Shown: positions 16,063 through 24,479 of the stretch, one piece after another
Layout: each line of letters begins with the position of its first letter
Position numbering within the stretch: the stretch's first letter is position 1
Assembly (NCBI RefSeq): GCF_007858475.1
Contig: NZ_VIGX01000007.1
Location: 186,001 to 250,000 of the forward strand
Length of the DNA: 64,000 bases
Direction of reading: 5' to 3'
Source: Tsukamurella conjunctivitidis
GTDB lineage: Bacteria; Actinomycetota; Actinomycetes; Mycobacteriales; Mycobacteriaceae
Notes under the pieces: model-generated
Seen by the model: the letters and a program-made list of their open reading frames with translations, nothing else
What the model was told of the DNA's origin: nothing
The model's database searches: none
Program-made: the position numbers and the translations under genes

Positions 16063-17597
16063 ACGTCCTGCTCCGCGGGGGAGTGAGCCTGCTCGCCGGG
16101 GTCGCCGTGTTCTTCGCCTTCCCGCCCGCGGGGTGGTGGTGGCTCGCGCCCATCGGCATCGCGGCCCTCGTCGCGGTGCTCACCGTGCCGGAGCGGATCA
16201 CGCTGCGCGGCGGATTCCTCTACGGCTTCCTCGCCGGCCTCGGCCTGTTCGTCCCGCTGCTCAAATGGATCGATTCGATGGTGGGGGCGCTGCCGTGGAT
16301 CGGCCTCGGCATCACCTGCGCGCTGTACTACGGCGCCTTCGGCCTGATCGCGACGCGCGTCGCCCGCGCTCCGGGCGGGCCGGTGTGGGTCGCCGCGGCG
16401 TTCTCGGTGACGGAGTGGGCGCGCGCGTCCTTCCCGTTCGGGGGCTTTCCATGGGGGAGGCTCGCCTTCAGCCAGGCCGACGGTCCGCTGCTCTCCCTCG
16501 CCCGATTCGTCGGGGCGCCGGGGCTCTCCTTCGCCGTCGCGCTGGTGGGCGCGTGCCTCGCCGCCGCCGGGGTGGCGGCCTTCCGCCGCGCGGACCGTCG
16601 GACCTACCTGCTGCCCGCGGCGGCCGCGGCGCTGACCGGCATCGCGACTGCGGCGGCCTGGCCGTTCGTGGGCGCACCGTCGGACGGGCGCGAGGTGACC
16701 ATCGCCGCGATCCAGGGGAACGTGCCCGAACAGCGATGGGACGTCGCGACACAGCGCGAGGCCGTGCTCACCAACCACCTGACCGAGACGCACCGGCTCG
16801 CGACGGACGTGCGGGAGGGCCGGGAGAAGCAACCCGACGTGGTGATCTGGCCGGAGAACTCCTCGGACGTCTCGCCCGAGCGCGACCCCGAGGTGGCCGC
16901 GCGGATCCGCGCCGCCGCCGCCGACGTGGGCGCTCCGATCCTCGTCGGCACAGTGCACTACGACGGCACGGGCCGCTACTACAACAGCATGATCCTCATC
17001 GACGCGACCGGCCCGCTCGAGCGGCACGACAAGGCGATCCTCCAGCCCTTCGGCGAGACCATGCCGATGCGGGACTTCTTCCGCCTGTTCAGCGACTACG
17101 TCGACCTGGCGAACGACTTCACGCCCGGCACCGGTACCGGTGTGGTCAGCCCGAACGGCGTCCCGCTCGGTGTGGCGACCTGCTACGAGGTGGCCTTCGA
17201 CCGGGCGCTGCGCGGCTCCGTCGAGAACGGCGCGCAGGTGCTCACCGTGCCCACCAACAACGCCACCTTCGGACGCACCGGCATGACCTATCAGCAGCTC
17301 GGCATGTCCCGGGTGCGAGCCGTCGAACTCGACCGGGACGTCGTGGTCGCGGCCACCACCGGGGTCAGCGCCCTGGTACGCCCCGATGGCGACGTGACCC
17401 GGCAAACGAGCATCTGGACGAACGACCACCTCGTCGAGACGATCCGGCTGCGCGGGGGCCTCACACCGGCCGCCCGCCTGGGGGACTGGGGCGAGGTCGC
17501 ACTGCTCATGGCCACCCTCTGCGGAATCGCGATCGCGATAAGGCACGATGGAGGTCTGTTTCAGCCCGCCCACGGACCGAGGAACCTGCATGAGTGA
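16059..17597 (+). CDS. lnt: Apolipoprotein N-acyltransferase Lnt
   Basis: A 512-residue integral membrane enzyme that adds the third acyl chain to the N-terminal cysteine of lipoproteins. About six to seven N-terminal membrane segments precede a nitrilase-fold domain from residue ~212. The catalytic triad is visible: Glu266 (WPENSS), Lys325 ([11 protein letters not shown]) and Cys375 (ATCYEVAF). One last hydrophobic helix lies near residue 490. The gene overlaps ppm1 by 8 nt, so the two products are separate polypeptides, unlike the fused Ppm1 of M. tuberculosis but like that of other mycolate-containing genera. Confidence 0.95.
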   Translation: MNVLLRGGVSLLAGVAVFFAFPPAGWWWLAPIGIAALVAVLTVPERITLRGGFLYGFLAGLGLFVPLLKWIDSMVGALPWIGLGITCALYYGAFGLIATRVARAPGGPVWVAAAFSVTEWARASFPFGGFPWGRLAFSQADGPLLSLARFVGAPGLSFAVALVGACLAAAGVAAFRRADRRTYLLPAAAAALTGIATAAAWPFVGAPSDGREVTIAAIQGNVPEQRWDVATQREAVLTNHLTETHRLATDVREGREKQPDVVIWPENSSDVSPERDPEVAARIRAAAADVGAPILVGTVHYDGTGRYYNSMILIDATGPLERHDKAILQPFGETMPMRDFFRLFSDYVDLANDFTPGTGTGVVSPNGVPLGVATCYEVAFDRALRGSVENGAQVLTVPTNNATFGRTGMTYQQLGMSRVRAVELDRDVVVAATTGVSALVRPDGDVTRQTSIWTNDHLVETIRLRGGLTPAARLGDWGEVALLMATLCGIAIAIRHDGGLFQPAHGPRNLHE

Positions 17598-18348
17598 GAC
17601 GTCAGCGCCGTCGTCGAAGACGCTGGTGATCATCCCCACGTATAACGAGCTGGAGAACCTGCCGCTCATCGTGGGCCGGCTGCACCGCGCGCAGCCCGGT
17701 GTCGACGTGCTCGTGGTCGACGACAACAGCCCCGACGGCACCGGCGGACTCGCCGACACCATGGCCTCGGAGGACCCGCGGATCCACGTCCTGCACCGGG
17801 CCGAGAAGAACGGACTGGGCGGGGCCTACATCGCGGGCTTCAAGTGGGCCCTCGAGCGCGACTACCGGGTCATCGTCGAGATGGACGCCGACGGCTCGCA
17901 CGCCCCGGAACAGCTGGAACGCCACCTCGCCGCGATCGACGCCGGCGCCGACCTCGTGATCGGTTCCCGCTACGTCTTCGGCGGCAAGACGGTCAACTGG
18001 CCGCTGTCGCGGCAGCTCATCTCGCGCGGCGGCAACGTCTACAGCCAGGTGATCCTGGGCACCCGGATCCGCGACATCACCGGCGGGTACAAGGCCTTCC
18101 GCCGCGAGACCCTGGAGGGGCTCGGTCTCGACGAGATCGAGTCGCTCGGCTACAGCTTCCAGATCGACCTCACCTGGCGAGCGGTGCAGGCGGGCTTCAC
18201 CGTGGTCGAGGTGCCCATCACGTTCACCGAGCGCGTCATCGGGGAGTCGAAGATGAGCGGCTCCATCGTCAAGGAGGCCGCGACCCTGGTCCCGAAGTGG
18301 GGCTACCGTGCGCGCCGCCGCAAGCTGCAGCGTCTGCTCGGCAAGTAG
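17590..18348 (+). CDS. ppm1: Polyprenol monophosphomannose synthase
   Basis: A 252-residue GT2-family glycosyltransferase. [15 protein letters not shown] and the DAD of [13 protein letters not shown] are the nucleotide- and metal-binding motifs. The C-terminal tail is basic and there is no membrane domain. It transfers mannose from GDP-mannose to polyprenyl phosphate, feeding lipomannan, lipoarabinomannan and protein mannosylation. ATG 17590 lies inside the end of lnt. Physical contact with Lnt is known in relatives and fits the coupling here. A strong stem-loop follows the stop. Confidence 0.95.
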   Translation: MSETSAPSSKTLVIIPTYNELENLPLIVGRLHRAQPGVDVLVVDDNSPDGTGGLADTMASEDPRIHVLHRAEKNGLGGAYIAGFKWALERDYRVIVEMDADGSHAPEQLERHLAAIDAGADLVIGSRYVFGGKTVNWPLSRQLISRGGNVYSQVILGTRIRDITGGYKAFRRETLEGLGLDEIESLGYSFQIDLTWRAVQAGFTVVEVPITFTERVIGESKMSGSIVKEAATLVPKWGYRARRRKLQRLLGK

Positions 18349-18360
18349 TCCACGGACGAC

Positions 18361-18390
18361 GAAGGGCCCCGGATCGCTCCGGGGCCCTTC
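18361..18390. terminator. Bidirectional stem-loop between ppm1 and rbpA
   Basis: A perfect 13-bp stem, GAAGGGCCCCGGA paired with TCCGGGGCCCTTC around a TCGC loop, lies between two convergent genes. It can serve both strands; flanking T-runs are weak. Confidence 0.8.
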
Positions 18391-18414
18391 GCGTTCGTGA
18401 GACGAACCTCGCGA

Positions 18415-18750
18415 CTACTTACCGCGCCGCGCCTTCAGCAGGTCCAGGCGCTCCTTGAGGAGCTCCTCGAGCTCGCCCTCGGACCGCCGCTCCAGCAGCA
18501 TGTCCCAGTGCGTGCGCGGCGGCTTCGCCTTCTTCTCCTCGGGTGCGACCCCGTCGATCAGGGTGCCCTCGAGCCCGTTCTTGCACAGCCAGGTGCCGGG
18601 GAGCTCGGCGTCGTCCGCGAACGGGACGTCGAACTCCTCACCGTTGTCCGTGCGGTACCGCGCCACCCGGCGCGGAGCGAGGTCGTGGTCCCGATCCGTC
18701 TCATAGCTCACCGCGCCCAGGCGGCTGCCCCGTAGAACTCGATCTGCCAT
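18415..18750 (-). CDS. rbpA: RNA polymerase-binding protein RbpA
   Basis: This 111-residue actinobacterial transcription activator starts MADRVLRGSRLGAVSYETD. It has the central domain VARYRTDNGEEFDVPFADDA with LPGTWLCKNG, and the basic linker plus sigma-interaction domain PPRTHWDMLLERRSEGELEE. It stabilises the open complex with the primary sigma factor. Length and order match mycobacterial RbpA. Expression probably comes from a -10-like TAGACT at 18792-18787, giving a leader of about 30 nt. It is a near-certain marker of Actinobacteria. Confidence 0.96.
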   Translation of the reverse strand: MADRVLRGSRLGAVSYETDRDHDLAPRRVARYRTDNGEEFDVPFADDAELPGTWLCKNGLEGTLIDGVAPEEKKAKPPRTHWDMLLERRSEGELEELLKERLDLLKARRGK

Positions 18751-18786
18751 GCTTCTCCCAACCTCTCGCCTACGCCGAACATTCCC

Positions 18787-18792
18787 AGTCTA
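18787..18792 (-). promoter_or_regulatory. -10-like TAGACT for rbpA
   Basis: Read on the minus strand this is TAGACT, the mirror of the box at 18803. The pair CAGTCTA-N10-TAGACTG marks a compact back-to-back divergent promoter. Confidence 0.55.
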
Positions 18793-18802
18793 CCCGGTTC
18801 AC

Positions 18803-18808
18803 TAGACT
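18803..18808 (+). promoter_or_regulatory. -10-like TAGACT, leaderless arrangement
   Basis: TAGACT is followed after 7 nt by ATG 18816, with no Shine-Dalgarno between them, so the zinc-ribbon gene is probably made as a leaderless mRNA. Confidence 0.55.
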
Positions 18809-18815
18809 GCGGCCC

Positions 18816-19151
18816 ATGACCACCGCTCGCCGTCGCAGGTCCGCCGCGTGTGCGTGGTGCGGGCGCGAGGTCGTCTCCGAGGGCCCCGGCCGCACCCGCA
18901 AGTACTGCCGCCGGTCCTGCCGGCAGCGTGCCTACGAGGCCCGCACCGCTCTCGCCGGGACCTCCCTGCCGCCGGATTCGGTGGTCCTCACCGCGGACGA
19001 GGCCGAATCGGTCGGGGAGCGTATGTTCGAGGTGCGATGCGCGGCCGAGGACGTCCGCACCGCGATCGCCGAGGGCGCCGGCCAGGACGAACTCGCCGAG
19101 CTCGCGGACCGGCTCGTCGAGACCGCGCGCGCCGCGGAACGTCTGCGCTGA
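18816..19151 (+). CDS. Small zinc-ribbon-like protein, conserved in Actinobacteria
   Basis: A 111-residue protein. Its N-terminus is very basic (TTARRRRSAACAWCGREV). Two cysteine pairs, CAWC at residues ~11-14 and CRRSC near 31-35, would bind one zinc ion. The following RQRAYEAR is typical of this small family. The C-terminal half is acidic and helical, and may be a partner-binding helix. It diverges from rbpA. A role in nucleic-acid binding is plausible from the basic zinc knuckle, but no function is established. Confidence 0.75.
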   Translation: MTTARRRRSAACAWCGREVVSEGPGRTRKYCRRSCRQRAYEARTALAGTSLPPDSVVLTADEAESVGERMFEVRCAAEDVRTAIAEGAGQDELAELADRLVETARAAERLR

Positions 19152-19180
19152 CCACGCGCCGCACCAGAGAGGGAATGTCG

Positions 19181-19993
19181 ATGACCCACGCCCGGACCCG
19201 GTTCGCCGCGGTGCTCCTCGCGAGCCTGCTCGCCCTCGCGTCCTGCGCGTCGGACAAGCCCACCCCGGTGATCTCGCAGGAACCCGCGCCGCCCGCCCCG
19301 GCGGCGCTGCCCGCGGACTGGAACGAATCGTCCGTGCAGGTACCGGCCGATGCCGGCGCCGCCGTCTACGTCTCGCCGCGCGACCCGAAGCGCCTGCGCG
19401 CCGCGCTCATCCTCTCCGGACCGGACCGCGCGGGCCGCATCGCCGCACGCGAGCTGTCGGTGATGCTGGCGCAGCACGGCGTGGCCTCGCTACGGTTCGA
19501 CGCGGCACCGTCGGGCACGCCGGACTTCGCGGCGCAGGTGGATCGCGCCGGGAAGGGTCTCACGGCGCTCGCCGAGCGTGCGGGCCTGGGCGACGATCGC
19601 CTGCTCGCCGTCGGCCACGGCACCGCGGCACCCCTCGCCCTCGCGCTGGGCACCGGTGGCACCGGCCGCGCTGCCCTTCCGATGGCCCTCATCGAGCCGG
19701 TGCTGACGGGCCTGCCCCCGGGGACCCCGGACGTGCTGCGCACCGCGATGACCCTCCCGCCGCAGAAGCACAACCTCATCACCTGCTCGGACGCCGACAT
19801 CGCCGTCGACTGCTCGGCGACGCAGGACCTCGCCGACGTGATGACCGGCACCCACGCCAACTACGTGCGGCTGCGCGGCGTGAGCCACGCCCTGCAGGAG
19901 GACGCCTCACGCGATCCCGCCCGTTACGGCAGCGATCTGCCCTTCTCCGCCTCCCTGTACCGCTCTCTGGGCTCCTGGACGGCGATGCAGTGA
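19181..19993 (+). CDS. Alpha/beta-hydrolase-like lipoprotein lacking the nucleophile serine
   Basis: A 270-residue exported protein. A lipoprotein signal peptide ends at the lipobox LASC, with the cysteine near residue 21. A Pro/Ala-rich spacer follows. The remaining sequence looks like an alpha/beta-hydrolase core: RAALILSGPDRAGRIAARELS, LASLRFDAAPSG and a nucleophile-elbow-like VGHGTAAPLAL in which the usual serine is glycine. The C-terminal VRLRGVSHALQED supplies a histidine. It may therefore be a binding protein rather than an enzyme. ATG 19181 was preferred over 19175 because GAGAGGGA then has usable spacing. It overlaps the next gene. Confidence 0.7.
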   Translation: MTHARTRFAAVLLASLLALASCASDKPTPVISQEPAPPAPAALPADWNESSVQVPADAGAAVYVSPRDPKRLRAALILSGPDRAGRIAARELSVMLAQHGVASLRFDAAPSGTPDFAAQVDRAGKGLTALAERAGLGDDRLLAVGHGTAAPLALALGTGGTGRAALPMALIEPVLTGLPPGTPDVLRTAMTLPPQKHNLITCSDADIAVDCSATQDLADVMTGTHANYVRLRGVSHALQEDASRDPARYGSDLPFSASLYRSLGSWTAMQ

Positions 19994-20601
19994 TCGGTCC
20001 CGCACGGGGCGCCGCCGCACTGGCGGCGGGCGCGGCGATCGCGTGGTCGAACGCCGCGCTGCCCCGGCTCGCGGACCGGTTCGACTGGAACCGCGACGGC
20101 CGGACGGCGGCGACGCTCGCCTTCTGCGCCGCCGACGCGGCGCTCGCCCGATCCCGCGTTCCGACGGCGGCGGGCCTGGCCGCCGGGGGAGCACTCGCGG
20201 CCGCGGGCCTGGCGCTCGTGCGGCCCGTGCGGCGCGAGCCGCCGTCGGCCCCGGCGAAGTGGATCCTGGTGGACATCCCACTCGGCACGGCACTGCCGGA
20301 GGAGCTGCTCTTCCGTGCGGCCCTGACGCCCGCACTGCAGTCCGCGTACGGCCGTCGCGCGGGCGCGATCGCGGGTCCGGTGACCTTCGGCCTGTGGCAC
20401 GTCGGCGCTGCACGCAGCGCTCACGACCCCGTATTTCCGACAATCGGCGTCACCACGGTGTTCGGTGCCCTGATGGACGCCCTCGCCCGGCGAACGGGCA
20501 GGTGGTGGCCGTGTTTCGTGGTCCACTGGATGCTGAACGGCAGCGGTGTGATCCTCAGCTCCGGTTCAGTGATTTCTTCACCTGGGCCCCTCGACCCGTA
20601 G
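19990..20601 (+). CDS. CPBP-family intramembrane metalloprotease (Abi/CAAX-like)
   Basis: A 203-residue membrane protein starting at GTG 19990, overlapping the lipoprotein stop by 4 nt. The three CPBP motifs are present: the glutamate pair in LPEELLFRAAL, the histidine in TFGLWHVG and the final VVHWMLNGSG. Members are glutamate/histidine-dependent intramembrane proteases, similar to prenyl-protein Rce1. Hydrophobic segments cover most of the length. The substrate is unknown; neighbours suggest cell-envelope protein processing. Confidence 0.82.
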   Translation: MIGPARGAAALAAGAAIAWSNAALPRLADRFDWNRDGRTAATLAFCAADAALARSRVPTAAGLAAGGALAAAGLALVRPVRREPPSAPAKWILVDIPLGTALPEELLFRAALTPALQSAYGRRAGAIAGPVTFGLWHVGAARSAHDPVFPTIGVTTVFGALMDALARRTGRWWPCFVVHWMLNGSGVILSSGSVISSPGPLDP

Positions 20602-20639
20602 AATCGTGCGCAAAGCTTGATACCGCAGGAGGAACAACG

Positions 20640-21296
20640 ATGACTGACCGGAACCTCGGTCCCACCGGCGTCAGCCGCCGCGGCTTCGCGCGCCTCGGCG
20701 CGGGCGCGGCAGCGGCGATCGTCGCGGCCACGGCCTCCGCGGCCGTCGCGGGCGCAGCGCCCACGACCCCGTCCCGCCCGACGTCGCCCCGCCCGTCCGG
20801 GCCGTCGACGCCGGCCGGCGCCACCGAGACGAGCACGACCGTCGCGGCCTCGCCCGAGCCCCCCGTCGCCACCAAGACCGGCTGGGTCGCTCTCGCGGAC
20901 GACAACACGAAGCAGATCACCGTGTGGCACAACGGCGAGGTCGTCAAGACGATGCCGACGTCGTTCGGCACGAACAAGCACCCCACGCCCAACGGCACGT
21001 ACTACACCATGGAGAAGAAGCGCGACATGTACATGGACTCGTCCACGTACGGCGTGCCGGTCGACTCCCCGGAGGGCTACCGCACGTACGTCGAGTACGC
21101 CACGCGCATGTCGTGGAGCGGGATCTTCGTGCACGCCGCCCCGTGGTCGGTGAACCAGCAGGGCGTGTCCAACGTGAGCCACGGCTGCCTCAACGTGAGC
21201 ACCGCCAACGGCAAGTACTTCTACGACAACTTCCCGATCGGCTCTCCGATCGTGGTGCGCAACACCGTCGGCGGCACCTACGTGCAGGGCTCGTAG
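20640..21296 (+). CDS. Tat-exported L,D-transpeptidase (YkuD domain)
   Basis: A 218-residue protein with AGGAGG 7 nt before ATG 20640. Residues 12-40 form a twin-arginine signal (SRRGFARLGAG, then an Ala-rich core ending AGAA). A Pro/Ser/Thr-rich linker runs to about residue 78, and a YkuD domain fills the rest. The catalytic motif is SHGCLNVS with Cys183, and HAAPWSVNQQ carries the conserved histidine. Such enzymes make 3-3 crosslinks in peptidoglycan or attach proteins. The Tat signal on an L,D-transpeptidase is less usual than a Sec lipoprotein signal. A strong terminator follows. Confidence 0.9.
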   Translation: MTDRNLGPTGVSRRGFARLGAGAAAAIVAATASAAVAGAAPTTPSRPTSPRPSGPSTPAGATETSTTVAASPEPPVATKTGWVALADDNTKQITVWHNGEVVKTMPTSFGTNKHPTPNGTYYTMEKKRDMYMDSSTYGVPVDSPEGYRTYVEYATRMSWSGIFVHAAPWSVNQQGVSNVSHGCLNVSTANGKYFYDNFPIGSPIVVRNTVGGTYVQGS

Positions 21297-21311
21297 GCCG
21301 GTAGCCGCCTC

Positions 21312-21354
21312 AACGGAAGAACCCGCCCCCGGAGAGGGGGCGGGTTCTTCCGTT
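21312..21354. terminator. Long bidirectional intrinsic terminator
   Basis: A 19-bp perfect stem (arms 21312-21330 and 21336-21354) encloses a GGAGA loop between convergent genes. AAC at one end and GTTT at the other provide short A and T runs for both strands. Confidence 0.88.
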
Positions 21355-21368
21355 TCGCGATCAGGCGA

Positions 21369-22853
21369 TCAGACGCCGGCCTTCGACGGCGCCGCGACCG
21401 TGCCGAACTTCAGCTCGGGCGCGTCCACGCGCGAGCGGCGGTAGTCCAGCGAGTCCAGCACGAAGTTGTGCCGGATCATCCACGGCTGCTCGGTCGCGGC
21501 CTTGGGCATCGCGTCGGGCGAGCGCTGGACGTAGCCCGAGCTCAGGTCCAGGGCGGGGTGCTCGGTGAGCACCTTGCCGCCGACCTCCGGCTCGACGTGG
21601 GTGTACCCCTTGACCACCATGTGGTTGAGCAGACGCGCGATGCCACGGGCCGAGATGTCGGCACGCAGCGTCCACGAGTTGTTGGTGTAGCCGATGATGA
21701 AGGCGAAGTTGGGCACGCCCTCGAGCATGTAGCCGTTGTAGGCGAACTTGTCGTTGGGCTTGATCGGCGCCCCGTCGACGTTGACCTCCACGCCGCCGAA
21801 GGCGAGCAGCTGCAGGCCCGTCGCGGTGATCACGATGTCGGCCTCGAGCTCACGGCCCGACGCCAGGCGGATGCCCGTCGCGGTGAAGGTGTCGATGGTG
21901 TCGGTGACGACCTCGGCCTTGCCGTCGCGGATCGTCTTGAACAGGTCGCCGTTCGGCACGACGCACAGGCGCTGATCCCAGGGCTCGTACTTGGGCTTGA
22001 AGTGGACGTCGACCTCGTAACCCTCGGGCAGCATGGCCTGGTTGAGCTTGCGCAGGAACTTGCGGGAGGTCTTCGGGAACGAGCGCGCCAGCACGTACTG
22101 GCCGACATTGATGGCGGCGTTGACGTTGCGGGTGATGTTGTGCGCGAGGGCCGCGGGGAGCACCTTGGCACCGAACTTGGTGAGCGGATCCGCGTTCGGG
22201 ACCGGCAGCACGTAGGTGGGGGAGCGCTGCAGCATGGTGATGTGCTCGACGTCGTCGGCCATCGACGGGATGAGGGTGATGGCGGTGGCACCGGATCCGA
22301 TGACCACGACCTTCTTGCCCTGGTAGTCGAGATCCTCGGGCCAGTGCTGCGGGTGCACGACCTGCCCCTGGAACTGGTCGACGCCGGGGAACGGCGGCTC
22401 GTAACCGGCGTCGTAGTTGTAGTAGCCGGTGCAGGCCACGAGGAACCGCGACTGGTAGACGACCTGCTCGCCGTCGCGCTCGGCGGTGACCGTCCACAGG
22501 TCCGTCCGCGAGTCGAAGTCGACGGTGCCGACCTTGGTGTTGAAGCTGATGTTCTTGTCGATGCCGAACTTCGCGGCGGCCTGCTCGATGTAGGCCTTGA
22601 TCTCGGGGCCGCCCGCGAGGCGGTTCGTGCCCTTCCAGGGCAGGAACGGGTAGCTCAGGCTGAAGATGTCCGAATCGGACCGGATCCCGGGGTACTTGAA
22701 CAGGTCCCAGGTGCCGCCCATCTCGGCGCGCTGCTCGAGCACGGCGTAGCTGAAGTGCGGGACCTCGTTCGAGACGCGGTAGGCGGTGTCGATGCCGGCG
22801 AGTCCGGCGCCCACGATGAGCACGTCCTTGTAGATCGCCTCGGGATTGGCCAC
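21369..22853 (-). CDS. Baeyer-Villiger-type flavin monooxygenase (EthA/MymA-like)
   Basis: A 494-residue FAD/NADPH enzyme. GAGLAGIDTAYRV is the FAD Rossmann motif, VVIGSGATAITLIP the NADPH one, and FQGQVVHPQHWPED matches the FxGxxxHxxxWP fingerprint of Baeyer-Villiger monooxygenases. Length and termini resemble mycobacterial MymA and EthA, which oxygenate ketones and activate thioamide drugs. Translation begins at GTG 22853 with GAGGAGG before it. No EthR-type regulator lies alongside. The native substrate is not evident. Confidence 0.88.
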   Translation of the reverse strand: MANPEAIYKDVLIVGAGLAGIDTAYRVSNEVPHFSYAVLEQRAEMGGTWDLFKYPGIRSDSDIFSLSYPFLPWKGTNRLAGGPEIKAYIEQAAAKFGIDKNISFNTKVGTVDFDSRTDLWTVTAERDGEQVVYQSRFLVACTGYYNYDAGYEPPFPGVDQFQGQVVHPQHWPEDLDYQGKKVVVIGSGATAITLIPSMADDVEHITMLQRSPTYVLPVPNADPLTKFGAKVLPAALAHNITRNVNAAINVGQYVLARSFPKTSRKFLRKLNQAMLPEGYEVDVHFKPKYEPWDQRLCVVPNGDLFKTIRDGKAEVVTDTIDTFTATGIRLASGRELEADIVITATGLQLLAFGGVEVNVDGAPIKPNDKFAYNGYMLEGVPNFAFIIGYTNNSWTLRADISARGIARLLNHMVVKGYTHVEPEVGGKVLTEHPALDLSSGYVQRSPDAMPKAATEQPWMIRHNFVLDSLDYRRSRVDAPELKFGTVAAPSKAGV

Positions 22854-22974
22854 GGGAGCCTCCTCGTTGAAGTGGTGAAGGTCCCGGCGGTGGCTGCCTA
22901 CTGAGACCTGTTCAATAACGTTCCCGTCATGCTACAACGCGGTAGCTTTCGGGTCCATGCCTATCACCCCGCCG

Positions 22975-23430
22975 TCATCCGACGACGAGTTCCTCCCCGT
23001 CGCGCCGCACCGGGACCGAGGCCAGCGCCGACTTCGCGGGCCCCTTCTCCACCGCGCCGGTGCCCCCGTTGAACCTCGATCCGTGGGCCGGGCATTCGAG
23101 TTCGAGCCCGTCCTGCGCGGCCACGGTCGCACCCTGATGGGTGCACGCCGCGTCGAAGGCGACGAATGCGCCGTCCGTGGGCTGGGCGACCACGTAGGGC
23201 TTCGCGCCCGCGATCACGACGGCGCTCCCCACGGGCACCTGGGCCACGGGGATCCGGGCGCCACCTGCGCCGCCGCTGGAGGTTCCGTTCGTAGGGGTGG
23301 AGCCCGACGGGGCGTCATCGGTCTTCGAGGTCGTTCCACAGGCCACTGCGACGGGCAGGATCGCGATACCGGGAAGCGCCGCGAGGACCGCACGCCGTGT
23401 GGGGCAGAAGGTTGGCTGAGTTGTCCGCAT
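22975..23430 (-). CDS. Rieske [2Fe-2S] domain lipoprotein
   Basis: A ~151-residue protein with an arginine-pair signal (TRRAVLAALPGIAILPVAVACG) ending in a lipobox cysteine, then a Gly/Ser/Thr linker. The Rieske ligands are CTHQGATV and CPAHGSRFN, so one 2Fe-2S cluster is expected outside the membrane. ATG 23430 is used; GTG 23442 would add four residues. It stands alone, divergent from a DUF2231-like membrane gene. Family members act as periplasmic electron carriers; no redox partner is visible nearby. Confidence 0.85.
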   Translation of the reverse strand: MRTTQPTFCPTRRAVLAALPGIAILPVAVACGTTSKTDDAPSGSTPTNGTSSGGAGGARIPVAQVPVGSAVVIAGAKPYVVAQPTDGAFVAFDAACTHQGATVAAQDGLELECPAHGSRFNGGTGAVEKGPAKSALASVPVRRDGEELVVG

Positions 23431-23459
23431 CACGGGGATCACTCTGCCAGCATTGATGC

Positions 23460-23945
23460 GTGCTCACCGAGATCGCGGGAATTCCGAGTCATCCGTTGTT
23501 GGTGCACGCGGCCGTCGTGCTGCTGCCGCTGGCCGCGCTGGCTCTCGTCGTCGCCGCCTGGTGGCGGGCCGCGCGCAGCCGGCTGGGGGTCGGTCTACCC
23601 GTGTTCGCGCTGGTCGCGGCCCTCGCGTGCTTTCTCGCCAAGGAGTCCGGCGAGAGATTGGAGGAGCGCCCGTCGATGGAGGGCATGCGCGAGCAGATCG
23701 CGGCGCACTCGAACCAGGGCACGGCGACCTTCCTCTGGTCGCTGGCACTGCTCGTCGTCGCGGCCCTGGTGTGGGCCGGTTCGAGCCCGGTGGTCACCTC
23801 CCGCGTCGCCGCGACATCGCTCCTGTCCGGCCGCGTGGGCGGCGCCGTCCTGGGCCTGATGGCGACGGTGACCGCCGCCGCATGCCTGTGGGGCGTGATC
23901 GCCGCGGGGCACTCCGGCGCGACGATGGTGTGGTCCGGGCTCTGA
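23460..23945 (+). CDS. DUF2231-like membrane protein
   Basis: A 161-residue protein starting at GTG 23460. It has four predicted membrane helices: LVHAAVVLLPLAALALVV, then VGLPVFALVAALACFLA, TFLWSLALLVVAALVW and AVLGLMATVTAAACLWGV. The opening HPLLVHAAVVLLP resembles DUF2231 proteins, which in some bacteria bind haem-like cofactors or pair with redox proteins. It diverges from the Rieske lipoprotein gene with about 30 bp between starts, so the two may share a promoter region and an electron-transfer role. That link is inference. Confidence 0.7.
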   Translation: MLTEIAGIPSHPLLVHAAVVLLPLAALALVVAAWWRAARSRLGVGLPVFALVAALACFLAKESGERLEERPSMEGMREQIAAHSNQGTATFLWSLALLVVAALVWAGSSPVVTSRVAATSLLSGRVGGAVLGLMATVTAAACLWGVIAAGHSGATMVWSGL

Positions 23946-23949
23946 GTGG

Positions 23950-24468
23950 CTACGCCGGCCCGGTCTGTGTGGAATGGGCCTGCGTGAGGAACTGGTAGCC
24001 GGCGGCGTTCGCCGTGATGCCGGCGCGCTCGTCCTCGCTGAGCTCGCGCCGCACCTTCGCAGGCACACCCGCGACCATCGATCCGGGCGGCACCTCCATC
24101 CCCTGGGGCACCAGCGCGTTCGCCGCGATCAGGCTGCCGGCACCGATCACCGCGCCGTTGAGGACGACGGCGCCCATGCCGATGAGGACGTCGTCGCCCA
24201 CGGTGCATCCGTGCACGACGGCATTGTGGCCGATGGAGACGCGCTCACCGACGGTCAGCGGGAAGCCCGGATCGGCGTGCATCGCCACTCCGTCCTGCAC
24301 GTTGCTGTTCTCCCCGATGACGATCGGCGTCGTGTCGCCGCGGACCACCGCGCTGTAGAACACGCCCACACCCGGGCCGAGTTCCACGTCGCCGACGACG
24401 GTGGCGGTCTCCGCCACCCAGGCCGTCTCGGCCACACGGGGCGTCTTGTCTGCGAATCGTGCGATCAC
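23950..24468 (-). CDS. Gamma-class carbonic anhydrase family protein
   Basis: A 172-residue left-handed beta-helix protein with hexapeptide repeats. The three zinc-ligand histidines are recognisable in DGVAMHAD, SIGHNAVVHG. Proteins of this group (YrdA, CaiE, PaaY-like) include true carbonic anhydrases and thioesterases, and many lack measurable anhydrase activity. GTG 24468 follows GAGG. The adjacent VIT1-like gene ends 11 nt upstream on the same strand, so they may share a transcript. Confidence 0.85.
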   Translation of the reverse strand: MIARFADKTPRVAETAWVAETATVVGDVELGPGVGVFYSAVVRGDTTPIVIGENSNVQDGVAMHADPGFPLTVGERVSIGHNAVVHGCTVGDDVLIGMGAVVLNGAVIGAGSLIAANALVPQGMEVPPGSMVAGVPAKVRRELSEDERAGITANAAGYQFLTQAHSTQTGPA

Positions 24469-24479
24469 TCGCGGCCTCC

